A DNA stretch of 64,000 nucleotides from assembly GCF_007176755.1 (NCBI RefSeq), contig NZ_BJTV01000022.1:1-64000 (forward strand). The letters run 5' to 3'. The notes under the pieces are model-generated. The model worked only from the letters and a program-made list of their open reading frames with translations, ran no database searches and was not told the DNA's origin. The translations under genes were made by a program, and so were the position numbers. This stretch comes from Streptomyces sp. 1-11 (GTDB lineage Bacteria > Actinomycetota > Actinomycetes > Streptomycetales > Streptomycetaceae). Positions 32,857 through 42,276 of this stretch are shown here, one piece after another (the first letter of the stretch is position 1; each line of letters opens with the position of its first letter).

Positions 32857-34126
32857 AGCCCCGACGGCCCCCTACGACTTCGTGGGGATCGGGCTCGGCC
32901 CCTTCAACCTGGGCCTCGCCTGCCTGACCGAGCCGATCGCCGAACTCAACGGGGTCTTCCTGGACTCCAAGCCCGACTTCGAGTGGCACGCCGGCATGTT
33001 CCTGGACGGCGCCCACCTGCAGACCCCGTTCATGTCGGACCTGGTCACCCTGGCCGACCCCACCTCGCCGTACTCCTTCCTCAACTACCTCAAGGAGAAA
33101 GGCCGGCTGTACCCGTTCTACATCCGGGAGAACTTCTACCCGCTGCGCGTCGAGTACGACGACTACTGCCGCTGGGCGGCCGGCAGACTCGGCAGCGTCC
33201 GCTTCGGCACCACGGTCACCGAGGTGCGTCACGAGGACGAGCTGTACACCGTGCGCACCGCGGCCGGCGAGACGTTCCGCGCCCGGCACCTGGTCCTCGG
33301 CACGGGCACGGTCCCGTTCGTCCCCGAGGCCTGCCGGGACCTCGGCGACGACGTCGTCCACACCTCGCAGTACCTGCACCGCAAGGCCGACCTGCAGGCC
33401 CGCCGGTCCGTCACGATCGTCGGCAGCGGCCAGAGCGCGGCCGAGATCTACCACGAGCTGCTCGCCGAGATCGACGTGCACGGCTACGAGCTCAACTGGG
33501 TCACCCGCTCCCCCAGGTTCTTCCCGCTGGAGTACACCAAGCTGACCCTGGAGATGACGTCCCCGGACTACATCGACTACTTCCGCGCACTGCCCGAGGA
33601 GACCCGCTACCGGCTGGAGAAGCAGCAGAAGGGCCTGTTCAAGGGCATCAACTCGGACCTGATCGACTCGATCTTCGACCTGCTCTACCAGAAGGACGTG
33701 GAGAGCGGCGACCGACCGGTGCCCACCCGGCTGCTCACCAACTCCACGCTGACCACGGCCCGCCACGAGGACGGCGCGTACACGCTCGGCTTCCACCAGG
33801 ACGAGCAGGACAAGGACTTCGAGATCCGCTCCGAGGGCCTGGTGCTGGCCACCGGCTACCACTACCGGCCGCCGGCCTTCCTCGAACCGGTGCGCGACCG
33901 CCTGCGCTACGACGGCCACGGCCGCTTCGACGTCGCCCGCAACTACGCCATCGACGTCACCGGCCGCGGCGTCTTCCTGCAGAACGCCGGCGTCCACACG
34001 CACAGCGTCACCAGCCCCGACCTGGGCATGGGCGCGTACCGGAACGCCTACATCATCCGTGAACTGCTCGGCACGGAGTACTACCCGGTCGAGAAGAGCA
34101 TCGCCTTCCAGGAGTTCGCCGTATGA
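32840..34126 (+). CDS. desB: Cadaverine N-monooxygenase
   Basis: A 428-residue FAD/NADPH N-hydroxylase forming N-hydroxycadaverine. The FAD motif GIGLGPFNLGLA lies near residue 17, the NADPH motif TIVGSGQSAAEIY near residue 195, and the C-terminal LVLATGYHYRP closes the family pattern (IucD/PvdA type). A TTG start inside the desA tail at 32840 is supported by GGGAGAG a few bases upstream, and the FAD motif must be close to the start. It overlaps desC by 4 bp. Confidence 0.95.
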   Translation: MTARPEAPTAPYDFVGIGLGPFNLGLACLTEPIAELNGVFLDSKPDFEWHAGMFLDGAHLQTPFMSDLVTLADPTSPYSFLNYLKEKGRLYPFYIRENFYPLRVEYDDYCRWAAGRLGSVRFGTTVTEVRHEDELYTVRTAAGETFRARHLVLGTGTVPFVPEACRDLGDDVVHTSQYLHRKADLQARRSVTIVGSGQSAAEIYHELLAEIDVHGYELNWVTRSPRFFPLEYTKLTLEMTSPDYIDYFRALPEETRYRLEKQQKGLFKGINSDLIDSIFDLLYQKDVESGDRPVPTRLLTNSTLTTARHEDGAYTLGFHQDEQDKDFEIRSEGLVLATGYHYRPPAFLEPVRDRLRYDGHGRFDVARNYAIDVTGRGVFLQNAGVHTHSVTSPDLGMGAYRNAYIIRELLGTEYYPVEKSIAFQEFAV

Positions 34127-34662
34127 CCAGCGAGAACCTCACCTTCACCCTCCGGCCGCTCGACCCGGCGGCCGACGCCGGCCTGCTGCACGGCTGGGTC
34201 ACGCACCCCAAGGCGGCGTTCTGGATGATGCGGGACGCGAGGCCGCAGGACGTCGAGCGGGCCTACCTGGAGATCGCGGCGGACGAGCACCACCACGCCC
34301 TGCTCGGGCTGCGCGACGGGGAGCCCGTCTTCCTGATGGAGAAGTACGACCCGGCCCACCGCGAGCTGGTCGGGCTGTACGAGCCGCGGCCGGGTGACGT
34401 CGGCATGCACTTCCTCGTCGCCCCCACCGGCACCCCTGTGCACGGCTTCACCCGGGCCGTCATCACCGCCGTGATGACGCACCTCTTCGAGGACCCGGCG
34501 ACGATGCGGGTCGTGGTCGAGCCCGATGTGGACAACAAGGCGGTGCACGCCCTCAACGAGGCGGTCGGGTTCGTGCCCGAGCGCGTGATCCGGAAGCCGG
34601 AGAAGAAGGCGTTGCTGAGCTTCTGCACGCGGGAGCGGTTCCTGAAGGCGGTGTCCGCGTGA
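34123..34662 (+). CDS. desC: N-hydroxycadaverine acyltransferase
   Basis: A 179-residue GNAT-type acyltransferase of the siderophore IucB/RhbD family, which adds succinyl or acetyl groups to N-hydroxycadaverine. Characteristic features are LHGWVTHPKAAFWMM near the start and MHFLVAPTGTPVHGFTRAV as the acyl-CoA-binding core. ATG overlaps the desB stop (ATGA) and its stop overlaps desD. Confidence 0.93.
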   Translation: MTSENLTFTLRPLDPAADAGLLHGWVTHPKAAFWMMRDARPQDVERAYLEIAADEHHHALLGLRDGEPVFLMEKYDPAHRELVGLYEPRPGDVGMHFLVAPTGTPVHGFTRAVITAVMTHLFEDPATMRVVVEPDVDNKAVHALNEAVGFVPERVIRKPEKKALLSFCTRERFLKAVSA

Positions 34663-36428
34663 GCCTCGCCGACACCGTCGCCCACCTGACCCCCGAGCGC
34701 TGGGAGCGGGCCAACCGGCTGCTGGTGCGCAAGGCCCTCGCGGAGTTCGCCCACGAGCGGCTGCTCAGCCCCGAGGAGGACGGCGACCGCTACGTCGTCC
34801 GCAGCGACGACGGGCTCACCCGGTACCGGTTCGCCGCCGTCCGCCGCGCCCTCGACCACTGGCAGGTCGACGCCGAGTCCATCACCCGGCACCGCGACGG
34901 CGCCGAACTCCCGCTCGAAGCACTGGACTTCTGCATCGAGCTGAAGGACTCCCTGGGGCTGAGCGAGGAGATCCTGCCGGTCTACCTGGAGGAGATCTCC
35001 TCCACCCTCTCGAGCGCCTGCTACAAGCTGGCCAAACCCCGCGTCACCGCCGCGGAGCTGGCGCGCGGCTCCTTCCAGGACATCGAGACCGGGATGACCG
35101 AGGGGCACCCCTGCTTCGTCGCCAACAACGGGCGGCTCGGCTTCGGCGTCCACGAGTACCTGGCGTACGCCCCGGAGACCGCGAGCCCCGTCCGGCTGGT
35201 GTGGCTGGCCGCGCACCGCTCGCGGGCCGCGTTCACGGCGGGCGCCGGGATCGAGTACGAGTCGTTCCTGCGGGCGGAACTGGGCGAGGAGACCCTGGAG
35301 CGCTTCCGCGCCACCCTCACCGGCCAGGGGCTCGACCCCGCCGCGTACCTGCTCGTCCCGGTGCACCCCTGGCAGTGGTGGAACAAGCTCAGCGTCACCT
35401 TCGCCGCCGAGGTGGCCCGCCGGAACCTGGTGTGCCTGGGCGAGGGCGACGACGAGTACCTGGCCCAGCAGTCCATACGGACCTTCTTCAACACCTCCGA
35501 CCCGCGACGGCACTACGTGAAGACGGCCCTGTCCGTCCTCAACATGGGCTTCATGCGCGGTCTTTCGGCCGCCTACATGGAGGCGACCCCGGCGATCAAC
35601 GACTGGCTGGCGAAGCTCATCGAGAACGATCCCGTGCTGAGGTCCACGGGCCTGTCGATCATCCGGGAGCGGGCGGCCGTCGGCTACCGGCACCTGGAGT
35701 ACGAGCGGGCCACCGACCGCTACTCGCCCTACCGGAAGATGCTGGCCGCGCTCTGGCGGGAGAGCCCGGTGCCGTCCCTGCGCGAGGGCGAGTCACTGGC
35801 CACCATGGCCTCGCTGCTGCACGTCGACGACGCCGACGCCTCCGTCGCGGGCGCGCTGGTCGAACGCTCCGGCCTCCCGCCCGCCGAGTGGCTGCGGCAC
35901 TACCTGCGGGCCTATCTCACCCCGCTGCTGCACAGCTTCTACGCCTACGGCCTGGCGTACATGCCGCACGGCGAGAACGTGATCCTGGTCCTGCGGGACG
36001 GCGTGGTGGAACGCGCGATCTACAAGGACATCGCCGAGGAGATCGTCGTCATGGACCCCGACGCGGTGCTGCCGCCCGAGGTCCGGCGGATCCGTGTCGA
36101 GGTGCCCGAGGACCACAGGCTGCTGTCGGTCTTCACGGACGTCTTCGACTGCTTCTTCCGGTTCCTCGCGGCGAACCTCGCCACCGAGGGGATCCTGGCG
36201 GAGGACGACTTCTGGCGCACGGTGGCCGAGGTCACGCGCGAGTACCAGCGGGCGACACCCGAACTGGCCCACCGGTTCGAGCGGTACGACGTGTTCGCCC
36301 CCCGGTTCGCGCTGTCCTGCCTCAACCGGCTCCAGCTCCGCGACAACCGGCAGATGGTGGACCTCGCCGACCCCTCCGGCGCGCTCCAGCTCGTGGGGCA
36401 CCTGGACAACCCGGTCGCCGGGTTCTGA
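34659..36428 (+). CDS. desD: Desferrioxamine synthetase (NIS synthetase, IucA/IucC family)
   Basis: A 589-residue ATP-dependent enzyme that condenses and cyclises acylated hydroxycadaverine units into desferrioxamine. Family landmarks are GHPCFVANNGRLGFG (the ATP-site region), LVPVHPWQWWNK, and YGLAYMPHGENVIL in the C-terminal half. It starts with a GTG overlapping desC and ends the operon at a strong terminator. No exporter gene is adjacent. Confidence 0.95.
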   Translation: MSLADTVAHLTPERWERANRLLVRKALAEFAHERLLSPEEDGDRYVVRSDDGLTRYRFAAVRRALDHWQVDAESITRHRDGAELPLEALDFCIELKDSLGLSEEILPVYLEEISSTLSSACYKLAKPRVTAAELARGSFQDIETGMTEGHPCFVANNGRLGFGVHEYLAYAPETASPVRLVWLAAHRSRAAFTAGAGIEYESFLRAELGEETLERFRATLTGQGLDPAAYLLVPVHPWQWWNKLSVTFAAEVARRNLVCLGEGDDEYLAQQSIRTFFNTSDPRRHYVKTALSVLNMGFMRGLSAAYMEATPAINDWLAKLIENDPVLRSTGLSIIRERAAVGYRHLEYERATDRYSPYRKMLAALWRESPVPSLREGESLATMASLLHVDDADASVAGALVERSGLPPAEWLRHYLRAYLTPLLHSFYAYGLAYMPHGENVILVLRDGVVERAIYKDIAEEIVVMDPDAVLPPEVRRIRVEVPEDHRLLSVFTDVFDCFFRFLAANLATEGILAEDDFWRTVAEVTREYQRATPELAHRFERYDVFAPRFALSCLNRLQLRDNRQMVDLADPSGALQLVGHLDNPVAGF

Positions 36429-36442
36429 CGCCCCCAAGGACT

Positions 36443-36483
36443 CGACGGGCGCCCCGCGGTACGGTCCCGCGGGGCGCCCGTCG
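36443..36483. terminator. Bidirectional terminator between desD and the GH20 gene
   Basis: A 17-bp perfect stem (36443-36459 with 36467-36483) with a 7-base loop, between convergent stop codons. Confidence 0.9.
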
Positions 36484-36491
36484 TGCTGTGC

Positions 36492-38093
36492 TCAGCCCGC
36501 CGGCCAGGGGACCTGCGGCGACTTGTAGTAGCTCATCCCGAGGGCGTCCCAGCGCGGGGCCTGGGCCGCGAGCCGGACCTTGTAGGCGTCCCAGTCGTGG
36601 GTGGCCGCCGGGGACCAGCCGAGCTCCGCCGCTCCGGGCAGGCGCGGGAAGGCCATGTACTCGATGTCGGAGGACTTGGTGAGGGTCTCCGACCACAGCG
36701 GCGCCTCGACGCCCCGGACGGCCGAGGCCGGCGCGCCCGGCAGATAGCTGCCGGGGTTCCAGTCGTAGGAGCGCCGCACCTCCACCAGGCCCGCCCACTT
36801 GGTGCCCAGCCGCGTGCTCGCGGTGTACTTCATGTCGAGGTAGACCCGGTCGGCCGGGGAGAGGATCAGCCCGGTGCCGTTCTGGGCGGCCTTCGCCACC
36901 TGGGCCTTCTCCGTCGCGCTGGTGCCTTCCACGCCCCAGTACTGGGCGAGGGCGCCCTTGGCGGGGGTGGCGCCGGTGAGCTGGTGCCAGCCGATGACCG
37001 TCTTGCCGTACTTGGCGACGACCGGCTGCACCCGGTCGACGAACTTCACGTAGTCGGCGTGGCTGGTGGAGTGCGCCTCGTCGCCGCCGATGTGCAGGTA
37101 GCGGCCGGGGGTGAGCGCGGCCAGTTCGCGGATCACGTCGTCCACGAAGTCGTACGTCACCTGCTTGGGCACGCACAGCGAGCTGAAGCCGACCTGGGTG
37201 CCGGTGTACAGCGGGGGCGCGGTGCCGTCGCAGTTGAGCTGCGCGTAGGAGGCGAGGGCCGCGTTGGTGTGGCCCGGCATGTCGATCTCGGGCACCACCT
37301 CCAGGTAGCGGGAGGCGGCGTAGCGGACGATCTCCTGGTAGTCGGCCTTGGTGAAGTAGCCGCCCTTGCCGCCGCCGACCTGGGTGGAGCCGCCGTAGGT
37401 GGTCAGGCGGGGCCAGGAGTCGACGGCGATCCGCCAGCCCTGGTCGTCGCTGAGGTGCAGATGCAGGGTGTTGATCTTGTACAGGGCCAGCTGGTCGATG
37501 TAGCGCTTGACCTGACCGACGGTGAAGAAGTGCCGGGCGACGTCCAGCATGGCGCCGCGGTACGCGTAGCGCGGGCGGTCCTCGACGGTGCCGCCGGCGA
37601 TCCGCCACGGGCCGGGCTGGACGCTGCGGCGCTCCACGGACGCCGGGAGGAGCTGACGCAGCGTCTGGACGCCGTGGAAGAGGCCGGCGGGGGCGCCTGC
37701 GGTGATGGTGACGCCGGCGGGTCCGCTGGTCAGCCGGTACCCCTCGGCGCCGAACCCGTCGTCGGCGAGGTGGAGTCGGATGCCGCCGCTGCCCTGCTCG
37801 GTGACCGGCACGCGGTAACCGGTGGACGGGCGCAGGATGCCGGCGAGGTACTCGCCGATCCGGCGGACCTCGGCCGAGCCGTCCACCCGGACGCCGGTGG
37901 CCCAGGTGACGCGGTACGGGCGCCCGCCGGGCTGTGCCTGGGCGGGCGCCGGGACCACCCGGGCCAGCGGGGTCGGCGCCGCGGCCGATGGCGCCGGGGC
38001 CGCGCCGGCGGTGGTCGCGCCGGCCGCCGCGACGAGCAGCAGCGATCCGAGGACGCGGGTCAGCCGGGGAGTCGTGCGGTGATGCCGTCTCAC
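36492..38093 (-). CDS. Secreted beta-N-acetylhexosaminidase (GH20)
   Basis: A 533-residue exported hexosaminidase that releases GlcNAc from chito-oligosaccharides. A Sec signal covers about residues 1-37. The GH20b domain (about 40-170) is followed by the catalytic barrel with HLHLSDDQGWRI and HIGGDEAHSTS, where Asp-Glu (about 337-338) are the catalytic pair, as in the S. plicatus enzyme. The start is GTG at 38093 because GGGAG lies 5 bp upstream; the GTG at 38108 has none. A DasR site is 17 bp upstream, so GlcNAc control is expected. Confidence 0.93.
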   Translation of the reverse strand: MRRHHRTTPRLTRVLGSLLLVAAAGATTAGAAPAPSAAAPTPLARVVPAPAQAQPGGRPYRVTWATGVRVDGSAEVRRIGEYLAGILRPSTGYRVPVTEQGSGGIRLHLADDGFGAEGYRLTSGPAGVTITAGAPAGLFHGVQTLRQLLPASVERRSVQPGPWRIAGGTVEDRPRYAYRGAMLDVARHFFTVGQVKRYIDQLALYKINTLHLHLSDDQGWRIAVDSWPRLTTYGGSTQVGGGKGGYFTKADYQEIVRYAASRYLEVVPEIDMPGHTNAALASYAQLNCDGTAPPLYTGTQVGFSSLCVPKQVTYDFVDDVIRELAALTPGRYLHIGGDEAHSTSHADYVKFVDRVQPVVAKYGKTVIGWHQLTGATPAKGALAQYWGVEGTSATEKAQVAKAAQNGTGLILSPADRVYLDMKYTASTRLGTKWAGLVEVRRSYDWNPGSYLPGAPASAVRGVEAPLWSETLTKSSDIEYMAFPRLPGAAELGWSPAATHDWDAYKVRLAAQAPRWDALGMSYYKSPQVPWPAG

Positions 38094-38109
38094 ATGCGCT
38101 CCCTTCACG

Positions 38110-38125
38110 AGTGGTGAAGACCACT
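38110..38125 (-). promoter_or_regulatory. DasR-responsive element (dre)
   Basis: AGTGGTGAAGACCACT is a palindrome that matches the dre consensus A(C/G)TGGTCTAGACCA(C/G)T except at the two central bases. It lies 17-32 bp upstream of the GH20 start. DasR represses such genes until GlcN-6-P accumulates. Confidence 0.88.
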
Positions 38126-38213
38126 CTCCCGCAGATCCGCCGGATCAGTCCCCGCCGCGCGCACATCATCCCCGCGGGACGGCGTTCGGACCAACGGCGG
38201 CGGGCCGGCCGCC

Positions 38214-39794
38214 CTACTTCGCCGTGCGGGCCACCGTGAAGTGGTCGATGCGCGCGCCGGTCTCGGCGATGCCCGACACCGTCAGCGTGGCCCGGCGGCC
38301 CTTCGCCGCGGGCGTGACGTCCACGCGCAGGAAGGAGTAGTCGAGGTAGCGCACCCGGGACCAGGTGACCGTCTCGTTCCGCTTGCCCTCCTTGGTGTTG
38401 ACGAAGGAGGCGACCGAGTCCACCTCGTGCTCGTTGCCCTCGTAGGAGTCGGGGGCGGAGAAGGCGTACAGGCTGCGGCCCGCCGCGCCGGCCGTGACGT
38501 ACACCACGCCGTCCGTCTCGGGGTAGGCGGTGCCGCCGATCGGCAGCTTCCTGGTGACCTCGCCGGCCTTGATGACGTCGGTGCGCTCGTACTGGTGGTT
38601 GTGGCCGTTGATGACCAGGTCCACGGTGTACTTCTCGAACAGCGGCACCCACTCCTGGCGGACACCGCCCTCCGAGGCGTGCGCGGTGGAGGTGCAGTAG
38701 GCGCAGTGGTGGAAGAAGACGACGATGAAGTCCACGTCCTCGGCGGCGCGGTACCTCTTGAGCTGGGTCTCCAGCCAGGTGGTCTGCGTTCCGCCCGAGA
38801 TGCCCAGGTTCGCCGGGATCTCGAAGGAGATGTCGTTGGCGTCGAGCGAGATGACCGCGGTGTTGCCGTAGACGAAGGAGTAGACGCCGGGCAGGTTCCG
38901 GCGGTCCGGGCCGTTGTCCGGGAGCGTCCAGCGCGCCTCCTCGCCGCCGTAGCCGTTGGGCGAGTACCAGGCCTCCATGTCGTGGTTGCCGTAGGCGGGC
39001 ATCCAGGGGACCTGCTTGGCGACCGACTCGGTCTGGTGCAGGAACTGGTCCCAGGTGCGCGAGTCGAAGCCGGTGTCGGCGGTCTTGCCCTGGCCGGCCG
39101 GGTCGCCGTAGGCGATGTCGCCGGCGTGCAGGTGGAAGGCCGGGTTCTGGCCGAGGATCAGGGCGTTGTTGGCCAGGCCGTGGTAGCCGACGCCCTCGTC
39201 GCCGAAGGCGGTGAAGGTGAAGGGGGCCTTGTGGGCGGGGGCCGTGGTGAAGGTGCCCAGGGTGCCCAGCAGATGGGGCTCGGCCGGGTCGAAGCCCTGG
39301 TGGCCGACGCCGTAGTAGTAGGTCCGGCCGGGGCGCAGGTGGGTGAGCTTGGCGTGCAGGTAGTACTGGGTGTGGTCGCCGCTCGCGCCGACGCCGGCCG
39401 GGGTGTACAGGGTGCGGACCTCGGCGTCGATCCGCCGGGAGAGGTCCCACGGGTGGGCGCCGACGCGGATGAAGGGCTTCTTCACCGCGACCGGGACCTG
39501 CCAGGAGACGCTGACCTCGGTGCGCGGGTCGTTGCCCCAGGCGAGGTGGCGGCCGAAGGGGGCGACCAGCGAGCCGTCGACCTGCCCGGCCGCGGGCGCG
39601 GTGCGCCGGGTGGGGACGGTGGCCTGGGCGGTGGCGCCCGTCACGAACGCGCCGCCGGTGACGGCGCCCAGGGTGACGGCGCCGCCCCTGATCAGGTTGC
39701 GCCGGGAGAACCTGGAGCGCAGGTACTCGTGCTGTTCGGCCATGCTCATGCGCGCGGCCAGCTTCTCGGGTACTCCCATACGAGGAATGTCCAT
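38214..39794 (-). CDS. Tat-exported purple acid phosphatase-like metallophosphoesterase
   Basis: A 526-residue exported phosphoesterase. The twin-arginine signal is SRRNLIRGGAVTLGAV, about 30 residues in. A fibronectin-like N-terminal domain (EVSVSWQVP, LRPGRTYYYGVG) precedes the metal centre: FTAFGDEG, HAGDIAYGD, YGNHDMEAW, VVFFHHCAYC and VINGHNHQYERT, all metal ligands in order. The substrate may be phosphomonoesters or diesters. ATG at 39794 is used; the longer frame upstream overlaps the divergent small gene and lacks support. I saw no PHO box upstream, so phosphate control is not evident. Confidence 0.88.
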   Translation of the reverse strand: MDIPRMGVPEKLAARMSMAEQHEYLRSRFSRRNLIRGGAVTLGAVTGGAFVTGATAQATVPTRRTAPAAGQVDGSLVAPFGRHLAWGNDPRTEVSVSWQVPVAVKKPFIRVGAHPWDLSRRIDAEVRTLYTPAGVGASGDHTQYYLHAKLTHLRPGRTYYYGVGHQGFDPAEPHLLGTLGTFTTAPAHKAPFTFTAFGDEGVGYHGLANNALILGQNPAFHLHAGDIAYGDPAGQGKTADTGFDSRTWDQFLHQTESVAKQVPWMPAYGNHDMEAWYSPNGYGGEEARWTLPDNGPDRRNLPGVYSFVYGNTAVISLDANDISFEIPANLGISGGTQTTWLETQLKRYRAAEDVDFIVVFFHHCAYCTSTAHASEGGVRQEWVPLFEKYTVDLVINGHNHQYERTDVIKAGEVTRKLPIGGTAYPETDGVVYVTAGAAGRSLYAFSAPDSYEGNEHEVDSVASFVNTKEGKRNETVTWSRVRYLDYSFLRVDVTPAAKGRRATLTVSGIAETGARIDHFTVARTAK

Positions 39795-39885
39795 GACGTC
39801 TGAAACTCGTCCCCTTCGGCAACGAGGCGCAGGACGCCGGATGGACGGCCCGCAAACAGAGCCCCATAAGACTTCCAACAGTCCT

Positions 39886-39903
39886 CTGCCCGGAATCGGG
39901 CAG
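39886..39903. promoter_or_regulatory. Inverted repeat between the phosphoesterase and the small gene
   Basis: CTGCCCG-GAAT-CGGGCAG is a perfect 7-bp inverted repeat with 4 bases between. It lies in the divergent control region, 92 bp from the phosphoesterase start and 42 bp from the small gene. It could be an operator or a short hairpin. Confidence 0.4.
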
Positions 39904-39944
39904 GATTCTTGCGAAACTCGCGCTCTTACCTCAGGATCTACCGG

Positions 39945-40202
39945 GTGCACGAGGAACTTGTCGATCACCTGACGCGCTCCACGCCCCTCAGCAGGGGCGA
40001 GGCGCTGCGGGTGGTGCAGGACGTGCTCGCCTACTTCGACGAGACGACGCAGGACTACGTCCGTCGCCGCCACCGCGAGCTGCAGGCCCAGGGCCTGACG
40101 AACACGGCGATCTTCGACCGGATCGAGGCGGACCTGAGATACCGGGCGGTGGCGCCGCCGGAGCTGACGCTCAGGCAGCTGCGCCGCATGGTCTACGGCT
40201 GA
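39945..40202 (+). CDS. Small conserved protein upstream of glmS, unknown function
   Basis: An 85-residue, mostly helical, charged cytosolic protein (VHEELVDHLTRSTPLSRGEALRVVQDVLAYFDET...). No signal, membrane segment or known motif. The GTG at 39945 has AGGA 8 bp upstream; a TTG at 39909 is possible but lacks a ribosome binding site. It ends 26 bp before glmS, so the two are probably co-transcribed. A role in regulating or partnering GlmS is only a guess from position. Confidence 0.7.
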   Translation: MHEELVDHLTRSTPLSRGEALRVVQDVLAYFDETTQDYVRRRHRELQAQGLTNTAIFDRIEADLRYRAVAPPELTLRQLRRMVYG

Positions 40203-40228
40203 GACGCCAGACTGAGAGATACCTATAC

Positions 40229-42046
40229 ATGTGCGGAATTGTCGGATACATCGGCAAGCGTGACGTGGCTCCGCTGCTCCTGGAGGGTCTGCAGCGCCTG
40301 GAGTACCGCGGCTACGACTCGGCGGGCATCGTCGTCACATCCCCGAAGACGGCCGGACTGAAGATGGTCAAGGCCAAGGGCCGGGTGCGCGACCTGGAGG
40401 CCAAGGTGCCGGCGCGCTTCAAGGGCACCACCGGCATAGCGCACACCCGCTGGGCCACCCACGGCGCCCCGTCCGACGTGAACGCCCACCCGCACATGTC
40501 GGCCGACAGCAAGGTCGCCGTCGTGCACAACGGCATCATCGACAACGCCGCCGACCTGCGCCGCAAGCTGGAGGCGGACGGCGTCGAGTTCCTCTCCGAG
40601 ACCGACACCGAGGTCCTCACCCACCTCATCGCCCGTTCCACGGCCGAGAAGCTGGAGGACAAGGTCCGCGAGACCCTGCGGCTGGTCGAGGGCACGTACG
40701 GCATCGCCGTGATGCACGCCGACTTCAACGACCGCATCGTGGTGGCCCGCAACGGCTCCCCGGTGGTCCTCGGCATCGGCGAGAAGGAGATGTTCGTCGC
40801 GTCGGACATCGCCGCCCTGGTCGCCCACACCCGGCAGATCGTCACGCTGGACGACGGCGAGATGGCCACCCTCAAGGCCGACGACTTCCGCACCTACACC
40901 ACGGAGGGCACCCGCACCAGCGCCGAGCCCACCACCGTGGAGTGGGAGGCGGCGTCGTACGACATGGGCGGCCACGACACCTACATGCACAAGGAGATCC
41001 ACGAGCAGGCCGACGCCGTGGACCGGGTGCTGCGCGGCCGCATCGACGAGCGGTTCTCCACCGTGCACCTGGGCGGCCTCAACCTGGACGCCCGCGAGGC
41101 GCGCCGGATCCGCCGGGTGAAGATCCTCGGCTGCGGCACCTCGTACCACGCGGGCATGATCGGCGCCCAGATGATCGAGGAGCTGGCCCGCATCCCCGCC
41201 GACGCCGAGCCGGCCTCCGAGTTCCGCTACCGCAACGCGGTCGTGGACCCCGACACGCTGTACGTCGCCGTCTCGCAGTCCGGTGAGACGTACGACGTGC
41301 TCGCCGCCGTGCAGGAGCTGAAGCGCAAGGGCGCCCGGGTGCTCGGCGTGGTCAACGTGGTGGGCTCCGCGATCGCCCGCGAGGCCGACGGCGGCATCTA
41401 CGTGCACGCCGGCCCCGAGGTCTGCGTCGTCTCCACGAAGTGCTTCACCAACACCACGGTCGCCTTCGCCCTGCTCGCCCTGCACCTCGGCCGCACCCGT
41501 GACCTCTCGGTCCGCGACGGCAAGCGGATCATCGAGGGCCTGCGCCGGCTGCCGGAGCAGATCACCGAGATCCTCAAGCAGGAGGAGGACATCAGGCAGC
41601 TCGCGGAGAGCTACGCCGATGCCCGCTCCATGCTCTTCATCGGCCGCGTCCGGGGCTACCCGGTGGCCCGCGAGGCCTCCCTGAAGCTCAAGGAGGTCTC
41701 CTACATCCACGCCGAGGCCTACCCCGCCTCCGAGCTGAAGCACGGCCCGCTGGCCCTCATCGAGCCGGCCCTGCCGACGGTCGCCATCGTCCCCGACGAC
41801 GACCTGCTGGAGAAGAACCGCGCGGCCCTGGAGGAGATCAAGGCCCGCAGCGGCAAGATCCTCGCGGTGGCGCACCGGGAGCAGGAGAAGGCCGACCGGA
41901 CGATCGTCGTCCCGAAGAACGAGGACGAGCTGGACCCGATCCTGCTGGGCATCCCGCTCCAGCTCCTCGCCTACCACACGGCGAAGGCGCTGGGCCGGGA
42001 CATCGACAAGCCGAGGAACCTCGCCAAGTCGGTGACGGTGGAGTAG
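40229..42046 (+). CDS. glmS: Glutamine:fructose-6-phosphate aminotransferase
   Basis: A 605-residue cytosolic enzyme that makes glucosamine-6-phosphate from fructose-6-phosphate and glutamine, the entry to cell-wall amino sugars. Cys2 (MCGIVGYIG) is the glutaminase nucleophile after Met removal. RLEYRGYDSAG and HTRWATHGAP complete the glutaminase site. Two SIS domains follow (CGTSYHAGMIG; SQSGETYDV; EVSYIHAEAYPASELKHGP). It is full length. Streptomyces often has two glmS genes. Its product links to the chitin enzymes nearby. Confidence 0.95.
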   Translation: MCGIVGYIGKRDVAPLLLEGLQRLEYRGYDSAGIVVTSPKTAGLKMVKAKGRVRDLEAKVPARFKGTTGIAHTRWATHGAPSDVNAHPHMSADSKVAVVHNGIIDNAADLRRKLEADGVEFLSETDTEVLTHLIARSTAEKLEDKVRETLRLVEGTYGIAVMHADFNDRIVVARNGSPVVLGIGEKEMFVASDIAALVAHTRQIVTLDDGEMATLKADDFRTYTTEGTRTSAEPTTVEWEAASYDMGGHDTYMHKEIHEQADAVDRVLRGRIDERFSTVHLGGLNLDAREARRIRRVKILGCGTSYHAGMIGAQMIEELARIPADAEPASEFRYRNAVVDPDTLYVAVSQSGETYDVLAAVQELKRKGARVLGVVNVVGSAIAREADGGIYVHAGPEVCVVSTKCFTNTTVAFALLALHLGRTRDLSVRDGKRIIEGLRRLPEQITEILKQEEDIRQLAESYADARSMLFIGRVRGYPVAREASLKLKEVSYIHAEAYPASELKHGPLALIEPALPTVAIVPDDDLLEKNRAALEEIKARSGKILAVAHREQEKADRTIVVPKNEDELDPILLGIPLQLLAYHTAKALGRDIDKPRNLAKSVTVE

Positions 42047-42073
42047 CCGCTCCCCGCCCGACGGCGCAGAAAT

Positions 42074-42110
42074 CGGACCCCCGCGTTGCCACCTCGTACG
42101 CGGGGGTCCG
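42074..42110. terminator. Bidirectional terminator after glmS
   Basis: A 13-bp perfect stem (42074-42086 with 42098-42110), loop of 11 bases, followed by TTCTCG. It stands between glmS and the convergent stress-protein gene. The remaining 166 bp to 42276 show no gene. Confidence 0.85.
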
Positions 42111-42276
42111 TTCTCGTGCCGCTGTGTGCTCGGCCGGCGGCCGTCACCCGCCGGCCCGCGGCACGCCTCGGTGTGATGACCGATGTATGCCCTTCACAAG
42201 AGCACAAATACCTGTACGCGCGAGTAGTTTCGCGCTGTACGGAGGAAGTTGACGGAGCGTCGGCGACGGGCGGGCG

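Noticed and set aside
36322..39867. An 1181-codon minus-strand frame over the GH20 and phosphoesterase genes
   Set aside because: It is frame-shifted relative to two proteins with intact catalytic motifs.
40229..42046. glmS ribozyme upstream of glmS
   Set aside because: Only 26 bp separate the preceding gene from glmS, too short for the ribozyme, which is otherwise typical of Gram-positive low-GC bacteria.
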